64,000 bases of DNA from an uncultured bacterium (GTDB lineage Bacteria > Elusimicrobiota > Elusimicrobia > Elusimicrobiales > Elusimicrobiaceae), in assembly GCA_949294085.1 (NCBI GenBank), contig CASFFX010000001.1:28369-92368 (forward strand). Direction: 5' to 3'. Positions within the stretch are counted from its first letter, which is position 1; every line of letters starts with the position of its first letter. Of this stretch, positions 1 to 7,900 are shown in pieces. Position numbers and translations under genes: made by a program. The notes below the pieces were generated by a model. That model made no database searches and was not told where the DNA came from. It worked only from the letters and a program-made list of their open reading frames with translations.

Positions 1-549
1 AAAGTTTCCCACTCCAATTTGGTCAACACGACCAAGGTAACCGTTTCGCCCAAAGGGGCCGTGCGCAACAACGGGCTAGTAAAACTGTCCTACCAAGAAC
101 ACGAAAACCCCGCCCGCCTGGCCCAGCTGCAGGCCGCCTCGCGCCGTTTGCAGGCGCGCCGCAACGCCTATTTGATTGAACAGGCCCAGCGCCAAAGCGA
201 AGCCGACCAAGCCCAACAGCAAGCCCGCCAGCAAGCGGCGGAGCAAGCCCTGGCCAAAAACATTTTGCTGCGGCAGGCCGGCGCCAAGATAGACGCCTAT
301 TTCTACCAAATGAACAAAGCCTACAAAAAGCAGGGAGCCGTGTTTATGTTAAGCGAACGCATTTTAAGCGTTACCCCCCTCAATACGCAGGGCGAATACG
401 CCGTTGCCTGCCATGCCAAAGCGCGCACGGGCGTAAACCTCAAGCAGTTAAAAGCGTCCTCTTTTTCCTGCGGGCGCTGGCGGGTGGATTTGCAAGACGC
501 GTCCGTCCGTCCGGACGACCGAAAAGCCCGCCAAATTATGGACCGCTAA
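1..549 (+). CDS. C-terminal part of an unrecognised coiled-coil-rich protein
   Basis: The reading frame is open from base 1, so the gene starts left of the window and only the last 182 residues are seen. Roughly residues 35-90 are very rich in Gln, Ala, Arg and Glu and should form a long helix or coiled coil. The remainder is a small mixed domain with two Cys. I do not recognise a family. The stop is followed by a bidirectional terminator shared with the convergent OmpA gene. No function is assigned. Confidence 0.6.
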   Translation, partial: KVSHSNLVNTTKVTVSPKGAVRNNGLVKLSYQEHENPARLAQLQAASRRLQARRNAYLIEQAQRQSEADQAQQQARQQAAEQALAKNILLRQAGAKIDAYFYQMNKAYKKQGAVFMLSERILSVTPLNTQGEYAVACHAKARTGVNLKQLKASSFSCGRWRVDLQDASVRPDDRKARQIMDR

Positions 550-560
550 AATTCTCTTAT

Positions 561-592
561 AAAAAAACCCCGGCAGTCAGCCGGGGTTTTTC
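561..592. terminator. Bidirectional intrinsic terminator
   Basis: An 11-bp stem, AAAACCCCGGC with GCCGGGGTTTT, around a 5-nt loop, with A- and T-runs on the two sides. It lies between two convergent genes and can serve both. Confidence 0.85.
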
Positions 593-626
593 AAAGTTTG
601 GGGCGGGCCCAACCGGGTGCCGCCTT

Positions 627-1157
627 TTAATAAATGGCGTTCCAGGTGCGGGTGGTAAACACAAACTGCACCCGGCGGTTGGTACGGCGGCCGTCGCTGG
701 AATTATCCAGCGTAAGCGGGCGGTCTTTGCCGTAGGAGTGAATGCGGATTCTTTCGGCATTTACGCCGCGGCTGACCAAATACGCCTTCATGGCGGCCGC
801 GCGCGAAGCGCCCAGCCAATAGTTGTATTCGGCATCGCCCAGCACGTCCGTATGTCCTTCCAAAATCAAATGCAGCGACGGGTGCGAATTCATCACATTG
901 GCCACCTTGTCCATAAAGGGATAGGCGTAATCCGGCGGGCGGATAGAGTCAAACTCGTACGTAATGGCCGGCAATTGGAGCGTTTTGGCCATGCGGGCTT
1001 CGCTTTGGTTGTAAAGTTTTTGGTTTTTTTGGGCTTGTTCTTCAATCACAGGGTCCTGCTTGGGCGGGCGCGGAATTTCTTCGTCCTCTTTCTGGGCCGA
1101 AGAACACGCCGCCAAAGCCGCCAAACAAATAAACAGAAAAACGGTTCTCAATTTCAT
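627..1157 (-). CDS. OmpA/Pal-like peptidoglycan-binding lipoprotein
   Basis: A 176-residue precursor with a lipoprotein signal peptide; the lipobox LAAC puts the lipidated Cys at residue 18. Residues about 65-170 form an OmpA C-terminal domain with the motif LEGHTDVLGDAEYN and the TNRRVQF ending of the family. These domains bind peptidoglycan non-covalently, so the protein probably tethers the outer membrane to the wall. The length resembles Pal, but no tol genes are nearby, so the name pal is not used. The start has an AGGAGG ribosome site. Confidence 0.9.
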   Translation of the reverse strand: MKLRTVFLFICLAALAACSSAQKEDEEIPRPPKQDPVIEEQAQKNQKLYNQSEARMAKTLQLPAITYEFDSIRPPDYAYPFMDKVANVMNSHPSLHLILEGHTDVLGDAEYNYWLGASRAAAMKAYLVSRGVNAERIRIHSYGKDRPLTLDNSSDGRRTNRRVQFVFTTRTWNAIY

Positions 1158-1512
1158 AGGGTTCCTCCTGTCCCAATTATAGCAAAAGCGCGCTCAAAAA
1201 GCGTAAATTTTTAGGGGAGAACAGTTATCCACATACTGTGGAAAACCTGTGGATAATTACGCTTATACTCTACAGTTGTCCACAAAAAAGCGTTTTTTGG
1301 GGTCCCATTTTTTCCAACGGTCCAAGCGGCTGTGGATAACCCCGTTTTTTTGTGGATAACTTGCCCCCTGTATAGGGGGATAATTTTGTTTTTCTTCTTT
1401 TTCCCGTCGGGAAATTTTCCAAACGGGGCAAAACGCTCTTAAAACGACTTTTTTCAAAAAACTGTTGACAAGTTTGATTTTTTTTGTATAAAAGGGCCTT
1501 TTTTGCGTATTT
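1158..1512. other. oriC: Gene-free stretch: candidate oriC with six DnaA-box matches and AT-rich tract
   Basis: No gene is visible. Matches to the DnaA box TTWTNCACA lie at 1225-1233 (+), 1237-1245 (-), 1248-1256 (-), 1331-1339 (-) and 1351-1359 (-), with a one-mismatch box TTGTCCACA at 1276-1284 (+). Four of them are the perfect TTATCCACA. The boxes are followed by about 130 bp rich in T- and A-runs (1381-1512), a plausible unwinding element. That arrangement is standard for a bacterial origin. dnaA, dnaN, gyrB and rpmH are not in the window, so origin function is inferred; a DnaA-titrating locus is the alternative. Confidence 0.65.
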
Positions 1513-2481
1513 TTATTGTTTTTTAAGCTTTATTTTTACGGAAAAGGTCTTTTTATCCACATTTTCGGTAATTTTTACTTTTCCGGGCTCCGCTCCGGCC
1601 AGGGGGCGTAACTCCCCGCGGGCGGCGTTCCACTGCAAATAAGGCGGGCTCATGCGCAAAGAAACCGGCACATACGCATAGGTGCGTCCGTTAGCCAAAC
1701 GGGCCTGCACTTCCAAGCGGGCGGTTTCGTCCGAGTCCAAGAGCAGCGCTTTTTTGTCGCTCACCGCTTTCAGGCGGCGCAGCGCCACCTCGGCCTTGGG
1801 CGCCGACAAATAGGCATAATCCACCCCGGCAAACAGGTCTTGCCCGTCGGGCGCGTACGCCAGCGCAAACCCTTCCCCATAAGCGGCCCCCAGCCATTGC
1901 AGCCGCTCTTGCGCCAGGGCCAGCTCTTGCTGCGTGCCGCTTACAAACACGCGAAACGGCGCCTGTGGCAACGCCAGCCGGGCCAGCGCGTCCCCGGCGG
2001 ACGCTACGGCCAATCCGCCGAATAAGTGCGGTTTTGCAAACAGTTCCATCGCCGTCAAAGCGGCTTCGGTCCCTTGGGCCGCAATAAAACGCTGGGAAGG
2101 TTCGGCAAAAGTTAAATAGTTGGTGTCTATGTAAGGGATTAATTCGCGGGAAATAAACTCCACAATTTTAGCGCGGTTTTGGTAATCTTTTTCCGTAAAA
2201 TTAATGCCCACGGCCAGCACGCCGTTGCCGCGTACAAAAGCTTGCGCCTGCTGAGCTTGCTGCGGGCCCGCCCCCAAGACGTACACCACGGGATAACGCT
2301 TGGAAAGAGGGACCTTCTCTTCCGGCAGGAAAACCGTTAACGTGTACTGGTTGCCCAATACAGAGGAAGGGAAATGCAGAAAAGTTTCCCGCCCGGGGTT
2401 AATAATCATCACGCCTTCTTCCTGGGCAAACCCCCAGCAAGCCAGACCCAAAAATGCCACCAGCAGATATAGTTTTTTCAT
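1513..2481 (-). CDS. Secreted degenerate esterase-fold protein
   Basis: A 322-residue protein with a cleavable signal peptide (about 19 residues, ending GFAQ). Residues 20-230 follow the putative-esterase (Esterase D/enterochelin esterase) alpha/beta-hydrolase pattern: a strand with YPVVYVLG, a helix FISRELIPYIDTNY, then the nucleophile-elbow position. Where active members have GxSxG, this protein reads AAQGTEAA, so the catalytic Ser is absent. The C-terminal 90 residues look like a small beta domain ending in a Lys-rich tail. It may be a non-catalytic periplasmic binding protein. It is a single gene. Confidence 0.6.
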   Translation of the reverse strand: MKKLYLLVAFLGLACWGFAQEEGVMIINPGRETFLHFPSSVLGNQYTLTVFLPEEKVPLSKRYPVVYVLGAGPQQAQQAQAFVRGNGVLAVGINFTEKDYQNRAKIVEFISRELIPYIDTNYLTFAEPSQRFIAAQGTEAALTAMELFAKPHLFGGLAVASAGDALARLALPQAPFRVFVSGTQQELALAQERLQWLGAAYGEGFALAYAPDGQDLFAGVDYAYLSAPKAEVALRRLKAVSDKKALLLDSDETARLEVQARLANGRTYAYVPVSLRMSPPYLQWNAARGELRPLAGAEPGKVKITENVDKKTFSVKIKLKKQ

Positions 2482-2617
2482 ATGTTGTTATTGTATCATA
2501 TCGTCGTTTTTGACTGCCAGACAGGCCTATTTGCGTTCTGGGTCCAAAGGCCCTTGTTCCGCGCCTTATAAACCGCTAAAGTATGGTATAGAAATAAAAC
2601 ACCAGGAGAGTTTGTTT

Positions 2618-2779
2618 ATGAGAACCCACACGAATTTGCGTTTTTTGCTGGCATTGGGAAACACCAAAATCGTCGTGCTGAAAGAATCCCAGGATATGCG
2701 CGTGTATTGCCGGCACGAGAATCCCCGCCGCAAAACCGTCGCTCCCGAACGCCTGACGGAAGCCCTTTCCCTGCAATAA
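2618..2779 (+). CDS. Small basic protein of unknown function
   Basis: A 53-residue ORF starting MRTHTNLRFL, with a good ribosome site (AGGAGAG, 8 nt spacing) and an extended -10-like TGGTATAGA upstream. It ends 20 bp before a strong terminator, so it looks like a complete monocistronic unit. The protein is Arg/Lys rich with no recognised motif, signal peptide or membrane segment. Its own ribosome site and terminator are the main reason to call it a gene. Confidence 0.6.
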   Translation: MRTHTNLRFLLALGNTKIVVLKESQDMRVYCRHENPRRKTVAPERLTEALSLQ

Positions 2780-2798
2780 AATTATTTTTTCCTTTTAG

Positions 2799-2828
2799 CT
2801 CCGCCGTTTTCCGACGGCGGAGTTTTTT
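2799..2828 (+). terminator. Intrinsic terminator
   Basis: Stem CTCCGCCG with CGGCGGAG around an 8-nt loop, followed by six T. It ends the small gene at 2618-2779. Confidence 0.85.
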
Positions 2829-2866
2829 GATGCCGGTTTTCCGCTGGGGGCCGGCTTTATTAATGG

Positions 2867-2872
2867 TATAAT
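2867..2872 (+). promoter_or_regulatory. Extended -10 promoter element
   Basis: TG-G-TATAAT (TATAAT at 2867-2872) lies 17 bp before the ATG of the HEAT-like gene. The same TGGTATAAT string precedes the gene at 10806. Confidence 0.55.
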
Positions 2873-2889
2873 TAAAAAGAGGACAAAAT

Positions 2890-3924
2890 ATGAAAAAAAC
2901 CGCTTTTTTATGTGCCGCTTTGTTGACGGCTTGGACCCTTTCGGCGCAGACCCAGCTACAAAATGCGCTGCCCCTTTTGCAAAAAAATAACCGCACCGCG
3001 GCCGAAAACCAGCAAGTGCTTACGCTTTTCCGCACCGCCAAAGACCCGGACACCGTCTTTGCCGCCGGCGCCAGCCTGGTAAAAACGCCCCCCTCCAAAG
3101 TGCAGGAACCGGCGCTTTTTAACCTGATTTTGAAAAGCGAGGACCCCCTCAAACAAACGTTTGCCGCCATTATCGTAACGGCCATGGGCTCGGCCCACGA
3201 CGAACTTGCCCCCATCCTGCAAGGCGCGCTGGAAAGCCAAAATGCGCTGCTGCGCGCTTATGCCGCCGGCGCGTACGGCATTGTACAGCCGCAGGACAAA
3301 TCGTACGTGCAAGATGTGGTGCTTTTGTATATTTTTGATCCGGACTTTGCCGTCCGCTCCATGAACCTGCTGGCCGAAGAGCCCAAGCATTTGTTCAAAT
3401 ACTTAAAACAAGCTTCCGCCAGCCCGGACGAGCAAACCCGCGCGGCGGCCGCTTCCTGGCTGGGGACCCTGCACTCCGAAGACGCCGCCAAACAGTTGCT
3501 GAAAATGGCCAAAACGGAAGCCAATTCCAGCGTGCAGGCGCAAATTGCCACCGGCCTGGCCCTGAACCGAACGTTCACGCAAGAAGCCGTAGCCAAAGGC
3601 CTTCGCCAAAATTATTCCTCTCCCGCCGCCGCCACCTACGCGCTGGCGCTGGGATTTATGACCGGCAACGCCGTGGACACCATCCGCCAAGGGTTAGCCT
3701 CGTCCAACCAAAACGAACGCATTAACGCGGCCCGCGCCGCCGCCTACATGGCGGGGGTGCTGTCCAACCCGGACGCATTTAACTACACGTCCGACCGCGC
3801 CTTTGACATCGGCCTGTTAAAAAGCCTGATTCCCCAATTAAAAACGTTGGAAAAGACGGACGGCGACTCCGTCAAAGTGTACGCCGGCAATGCGCTGCGC
3901 CAAATTGAAAAACTGATGATTTAA
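2890..3924 (+). CDS. Secreted HEAT-repeat-like protein
   Basis: A 344-residue protein with a clear signal peptide (residues 1-19, ending LSAQ). The mature part is almost all alpha-helical, made of pairs of Ala/Leu-rich helices about 35 residues apart, as in HEAT/PBS-lyase repeat proteins; examples are the segments around residues 95-125, 185-205 and 275-290. Such solenoids bind other proteins. It is probably periplasmic. dut follows after 9 bp, so the two are likely co-transcribed from an extended -10 promoter (TGGTATAAT, TATAAT at 2867-2872). Confidence 0.7.
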   Translation: MKKTAFLCAALLTAWTLSAQTQLQNALPLLQKNNRTAAENQQVLTLFRTAKDPDTVFAAGASLVKTPPSKVQEPALFNLILKSEDPLKQTFAAIIVTAMGSAHDELAPILQGALESQNALLRAYAAGAYGIVQPQDKSYVQDVVLLYIFDPDFAVRSMNLLAEEPKHLFKYLKQASASPDEQTRAAAASWLGTLHSEDAAKQLLKMAKTEANSSVQAQIATGLALNRTFTQEAVAKGLRQNYSSPAAATYALALGFMTGNAVDTIRQGLASSNQNERINAARAAAYMAGVLSNPDAFNYTSDRAFDIGLLKSLIPQLKTLEKTDGDSVKVYAGNALRQIEKLMI

Positions 3925-3933
3925 CGGAGCCCT

Positions 3934-4350
3934 ATGAAAGTAAAAAAATTGGATCCCCGCGCCAAACTGCCGCACCGGGCCCACCCGACCGATTCGGGCG
4001 CCGATTTGTTTGCCCTGGAGCAAACCGTTCTGCCGCCCCACAGCGTGGCCAAAGTGCGCACCGGAATTGCCGTGGAACTGCCGGAAAATACCTCCGGCAT
4101 TATTTGGGGCAAAAGCTCGGTGGAAAGCCGGGGCGTAAAAGCCATGGCCGGGCTGGTGGACGCACCGTACCGCGGGGAATTGTTGGTATGCCTGTACAAC
4201 CTAAACGATACGCCGTTTGTGTTTGAAGCCGGGCAAAAAATTGCCCAGCTGGTGGTATTGCCCACGCTTTATCCTGCTTTTGAAGAAGTGGCCGAATTGT
4301 CGGACACGGCCCGCGGCGCGGGCGGATTTGGCAGTACGGGGCAAAAATAA
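3934..4350 (+). CDS. dut: Deoxyuridine 5'-triphosphate nucleotidohydrolase (dUTPase)
   Basis: Trimeric-type dUTPase of 138 residues, the usual length. It hydrolyses dUTP to dUMP and pyrophosphate, keeping uracil out of DNA and supplying dTMP synthesis. The family motifs are visible in order: motif 1 DSGADLFA, motif 2 GKSSVESRG, motif 3 GLVDAPYRGEL and the Gly-rich C-terminal motif 5 RGAGGFGSTG. Motif 3 reads VDAPYRG instead of the common IDSDYRG, but the Asp base and the Tyr are kept. It sits 9 bp after the HEAT-like gene and is followed by a shared terminator. Confidence 0.95.
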   Translation: MKVKKLDPRAKLPHRAHPTDSGADLFALEQTVLPPHSVAKVRTGIAVELPENTSGIIWGKSSVESRGVKAMAGLVDAPYRGELLVCLYNLNDTPFVFEAGQKIAQLVVLPTLYPAFEEVAELSDTARGAGGFGSTGQK

Positions 4351-4360
4351 ATTTCCCATA

Positions 4361-4399
4361 AAAAAACGGGCCGCGGCATAAAACGCGGCCCGTTTTTTT
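4361..4399. terminator. Bidirectional intrinsic terminator
   Basis: Stem CGGGCCGCG with CGCGGCCCG, flanked by A6 and T7. It lies between convergent dut and the pilin gene and can stop both transcripts. Confidence 0.9.
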
Positions 4400-4412
4400 A
4401 TCTTTTCAACCG

Positions 4413-4868
4413 TCAATTCGTTTTATAGCCGGAACCTTTGATGGAATCGCACAAGTCCTGCCCCAGGCTGCCGGAGCCGATGCACGTTTTGTCATCGGGG
4501 CGGGAGCTTAAATTGTTGTAATAAGTCAGTACGTATTTATCGTTTCCGCCCAAATCGCGCGTGGCTTCCACTCGGTCCCCTTTGGAAATATCATACGAAA
4601 ACAAATCCGTCGTATAGACATTGGTGTTGGCGTTCCAGGAACCGCCCGACAAGCGGATGTCCAGCGCGGCCCGCGTGTTGGGGTATTCCCCGGGGCGTTC
4701 ATTAATAGCGCGGTTCATGGCGTCCACAATGGCGCGTCCGTTGACAAACGCTTCCGAAAAGCGGCTCTTTTCCACCGCTTTTTCGTACTGCGGCAGAGCT
4801 ACCGCCGACAATATACCGATAATTAACACCACCACCAACAGTTCAATCAACGTAAAACCTTTGTTCAT
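4413..4868 (-). CDS. Type IV pilin-like protein
   Basis: A 151-residue prepilin with a 4-residue leader (MNKG) and the class III signal GFTLIELLVVVLIIGILS. Cleavage is expected between Gly4 and Phe5, and Glu at mature position 5 is present. The helix is followed by a variable globular part with two Cys near the C-terminus (CIGSGSLGQDLC), like the D-loop disulfide of pilins. No pil assembly genes are near. It is one of four such single genes in the window, with almost the same first 30 residues and unrelated C-termini. Confidence 0.88.
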   Translation of the reverse strand: MNKGFTLIELLVVVLIIGILSAVALPQYEKAVEKSRFSEAFVNGRAIVDAMNRAINERPGEYPNTRAALDIRLSGGSWNANTNVYTTDLFSYDISKGDRVEATRDLGGNDKYVLTYYNNLSSRPDDKTCIGSGSLGQDLCDSIKGSGYKTN

Positions 4869-4927
4869 TTTTTCCTCCCAAATTTTGGCAAACGCATGAT
4901 TCGTTTGCAGCCGCCCGAAGCGGCGCT

Positions 4928-7900
4928 TTAGCCTTCCGAAGCAATCAGGGCGTATCCGTCCACCTTGCCGTCGGCGTCTTTACAAGCGAAAACGTCCCAG
5001 CCCGTATCCTCATACAGGCCGTTTTCGTGCAGCAGGTCCATGCGCACCTGGAACGCATTGCCCGCGGCGGAATTTTCGGCCGCTTTGAACATTTGTTTGG
5101 ACAAATCTTCGTTGCGGATGACTTCGTTGAAAAAATCCCGTCCCAAAATGTTATTGGAGCGCAGCCCCGTTACCGCCAAAAAGGGCTTGTTGACAAACGT
5201 AACCTGGTAGTCCAAGTCCAGCATGACGGCGGGCATTTCCACGTATTCCAGCGTGCGGGCCAGCGAGCGGGACGCTTCGCTGAGCATTTTGCCCGTTTGG
5301 CGCAGCTCTATCCGCAGGCTTAACAAGCGCGACATAATGCCCATCAGCTCTTCCGCGCCCGCGCCGAAATCCTTTCGGGATTCGTGCGACGCAAAACACA
5401 GCGCTCCCTGCACTTTGCCCGCCACATACAGCGGCGCCGCAATCAGCGAGCCGAAGCCCTTTTCTTTATGCAGGCAGCGCACGCAGGCCGTATCGTCCAA
5501 CAGGGGGAACATGACCACATTTCCGTCCGGCACGTCCACCAGGCACTCTTCTACCGGGAACGTCATATAACGCTCCAGGTTAAAGTCGTTGGGGGTGGTG
5601 TAAATCACGTTGCTTTCTAGGCCCAGCTTTCCTTGGTCAAACCGAATAACCAGGCCCACATCGGCCGGGAATGTTTTTAAGCCAAACGCCAGAATTTTGT
5701 CCACTTGTTCGGTAATGGAAAGCCCCGGTTCGCTGGCCAGGCGGTAAAGCTCGTGGATTTTTTCGTCATAGGCGTGCCGTTCCGACACGTCTTTAATCCA
5801 CAGCACCGCTTCGTCGCGGCCCGTAATGGGCGTAACGGTCGCTTCAAAATAGTGTACGGCGTCGTCTTGCTTCCAGGAGAAATCAAACCGCGTGCTGACG
5901 TTAATGGACAGGGCTTCTTTAATGGCAAACAGCGCCCGCCCCGCCGCTTCTTCCGACCAATAGCTTTCCGGCGTTTTATTCAAGAACAGCGCCCCCGCGC
6001 GCGTATTGTCCAAATACGGCAAATTGGAATACACTTCCAATACGCGGCCGTCGCTGTCGGTCTTTAGGTACAGGCCGGGCAGCGCCTGACGCACGCTGTT
6101 AAGCTCCTGGGCTTCTTTGGAATCTTTGGACACTTCGTCCAATTCCTCGGACAAATCCCTCATCACCACCAGGGCCGCGTCTTTGCTGGGCAAATCCATG
6201 GCCGTCAGCACCACTTGCGCTTCAAAAGACGTTCCATCCTTTTTCCGTACCGACAGTCTAAAAGAGGCTTTCCCCTCCACCGCCAGTTCTTCCTGGGCGC
6301 GGTCCAGCACGTCTTTGCAATGTTTGTCGTCGTGGTTGCGGTCAAAGAACAAGTCTCTAAACGGCATATGCACCAGCTCGTCGTGCGAAAAGCCCAGCTT
6401 GCGCGCCAGGAATTTGTTGGATTGTTCAATATGCCCAAAGCGGCCGTTTTCAAACAAGATGGAGAACACCACCCCGTCGGTCGCTTCCAACAAGGCGTTC
6501 AGCTGGGCGGAACGTTCTTCCAAAATTTTCATAATCTGCCGGTGGAACGCCATATTGCGCAACACAAACAGATACCGTCCGTCCGCTTCTTTAATGGCGG
6601 TCAAACGCACGGCCGTATTTTCCAACCCGCTGGCCAGGTTAATGCGGTATTCGCGGTTGGCCAGCGAACCGTCCTGCTGCAAGGCCTTCAAGTCTTCTTC
6701 CAGCCGCGGCAGGGAATCGGCTTCAAACAGCAGCCGCAAATCCCGCCCGCGCAGTTCTTCCTCGCTCAGCTGGCAAAGCGAACAGAACAAATCATTAAAC
6801 ACTTCCATTTTCCAGTCTTTCCCGCACAGCACATACGGCTCGCTGTTGGGCAGGACCAGCATTTCTTCGGCCGATTTGCTAAGCACCATAGACGGCGGCG
6901 CCGGCGGCGTGGGCGTGCGCCGCACAAGCGGCTGCTTGGCAGGGGCCGGCGGCGTGGGCGGGCAGGGACCGTCTTTGCGTTCCAAGAACACGACGTAATC
7001 CGCCTCTACGCTGCCGTCTTTGGCATCGCGTTTGTTAATCGGCACAAAGCTCACGGAAAGCGGCATTTTGCCGCTGCCTTCTATGCGGCCGGGGAACAAG
7101 CGGGCGGCACGGTCAAAATCAAACACATACTCCATATGCGCCGGCTGTCCGGCCCGCAGCTGTTTGCGCGCCGCCAGCGAAACCGCCGGTTTGATGTACA
7201 CGTTGCGGTAAAAATTCTTGTCCGCTTCGGTAAAGTGGAACAAGGTGCGGCAAGCTTCGTTCATCACGCTGATGTAACCCTTGTGCGTGAGGATAAACGC
7301 CGGCGTAACGCATTTTTCAAACGCGGCGCGGAAGCTTTCGCGCTCCATTTTTACGTCGCGCAGCATACGGTTGGCGCCGGTTACGTCGCGCACGAAGCAC
7401 AGCACAATGCGCCGCCCCAAATACTTGGAAGCTACCGCCGCAAATTCCGTTTCCACTTCCGTTCCGTTTGCCTTCAGGAAATGCAGGTCAATGGCGGAGG
7501 AAGCATCGTCCGTTCCGGCCACCACCGCGTCGTATTTCTCTTTGAGGAACATACGGTGGTCTTCCGTTACCATATCCAAGATATTCTTTCCCGTTACTTC
7601 CGCCACGTCCTTGCAGCCCAAAATGCGGCACAGCGCGCGGTTGGCATAAATCACTTTGCTGTCTTCCAAAATTACAATGCCTTCGCGGGCATTTTCCACC
7701 AGCAGGGTGTTCTTGTCGCTCGCTTCGCGGATTTGGCGCTCCATCTTGGTTTTGGCGGTAATATCTTCCGACACTACCAGCATACAGTTGGGGGTTCCGT
7801 CTGCATTAAACACCGGGGTTTTGACCGTATGCATAATTTTTACGCCTTCGCTGGCGGTAGAAATCAATTCCTGCGGGATGTCCTGTTCCCGTTTGCTTTC

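Noticed and set aside
1465..1493. TTGACA ... TATAAA promoter-like sequence on the plus strand
   Set aside because: No plus-strand gene follows; it lies in the AT-rich part of the candidate origin and faces the end of a minus-strand gene.
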